From an uncultured Collinsella sp. (GTDB lineage: Bacteria > Actinomycetota > Coriobacteriia > Coriobacteriales > Coriobacteriaceae), in contig UQTN01000059.1 in the NCBI GenBank assembly GCA_900543945.1, positions 1-12,786 of the forward strand: a DNA stretch of 12,786 bases. The letters run 5' to 3'. Positions within the stretch are counted from its first letter, which is position 1, and each line of letters begins with the position of its first letter. This document shows positions 12,746-12,786 of this stretch, in pieces. The translations under genes and the position numbers were made by a program. The notes under the pieces were generated by a model. That model saw only the letters and a program-made list of their open reading frames with translations, had not been told where the DNA came from and made no database searches.

Positions 12746-12786
12746 CATTCGATGAAAATCTCGAAAACGAGGAAAAGCGTCGAATG
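12746..12786. repeat. Quasi-palindrome at the right window edge
   Basis: Outer arms CATTCGA (12746-12752) and TCGAATG (12780-12786) and an inner stem CTCG-AAAA-CGAG (12760-12771) share one axis, so the 41 nt can fold as a hairpin with an internal bulge. It may extend beyond the window. Probably an intergenic repeat element or a terminator-like structure. Confidence 0.55.

Overview
The window looks like chromosomal DNA of a gut Coriobacteriia (Actinomycetota), most likely Collinsella or a close relative. This is an inference from the GC-rich coding sequence, GTG and TTG starts, purine-rich ribosome binding sites, the gene families present and many small palindromic intergenic repeats. No rRNA or tRNA gene was seen, so the genus is not proven. 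I saw no phage, transposase or cas gene.

Layout: (1) 2-646, 3' part of a LysR-type regulator. (2) 766-1857, a membrane-bound diguanylate cyclase gene interrupted by one in-frame TAG, ending at a bidirectional terminator. (3) 1956-2063, a long inverted repeat. (4) 6303-2078 on the minus strand, a compact operon of a MarR regulator and two ABC half-exporters, the genes overlapping by 8 nt, with a strong promoter and a likely autoregulatory operator. (5) 6304-6869, a long intergenic region holding that promoter and a 152-nt quasi-palindrome. (6) 6870-8016, a pyridoxamine/pyridoxal-kinase-like gene overlapping a small Cys-rich TIGR04076-type gene. (7) 8018-9826, an AAA_14/DUF4143 ATPase gene bracketed by two direct copies of a 79-nt hairpin element and preceded by three 17-nt repeats at an exact 33-bp period. 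(8) 11597-9864 on the minus strand, an MFS exporter and a low-molecular-weight protein tyrosine phosphatase. (9) 11759-12706, an apparent two-domain fusion: an N-terminal domain resembling LpdD-type proteins (linked to prenylated-flavin enzymes) and a C-terminal type-1 isopentenyl-diphosphate-isomerase-like Nudix domain. (10) 12746-12786, another quasi-palindrome reaching the window edge.

How the genes may work together: the MarR/ABC cluster is a classical self-regulated heterodimeric drug-exporter operon, and its catalytic residues show the expected asymmetry of one degenerate and one consensus ATP site. The most novel gene is the LpdD-like/IDI-like fusion: IDI makes DMAPP, the precursor of the prenyl donor used to build prenylated FMN, so the fusion would physically join two steps of one cofactor pathway, although the IDI part seems to lack the usual catalytic Cys. 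The most unusual non-coding structure is the hairpin-bracketed ATPase cassette with its 33-bp periodic repeats.
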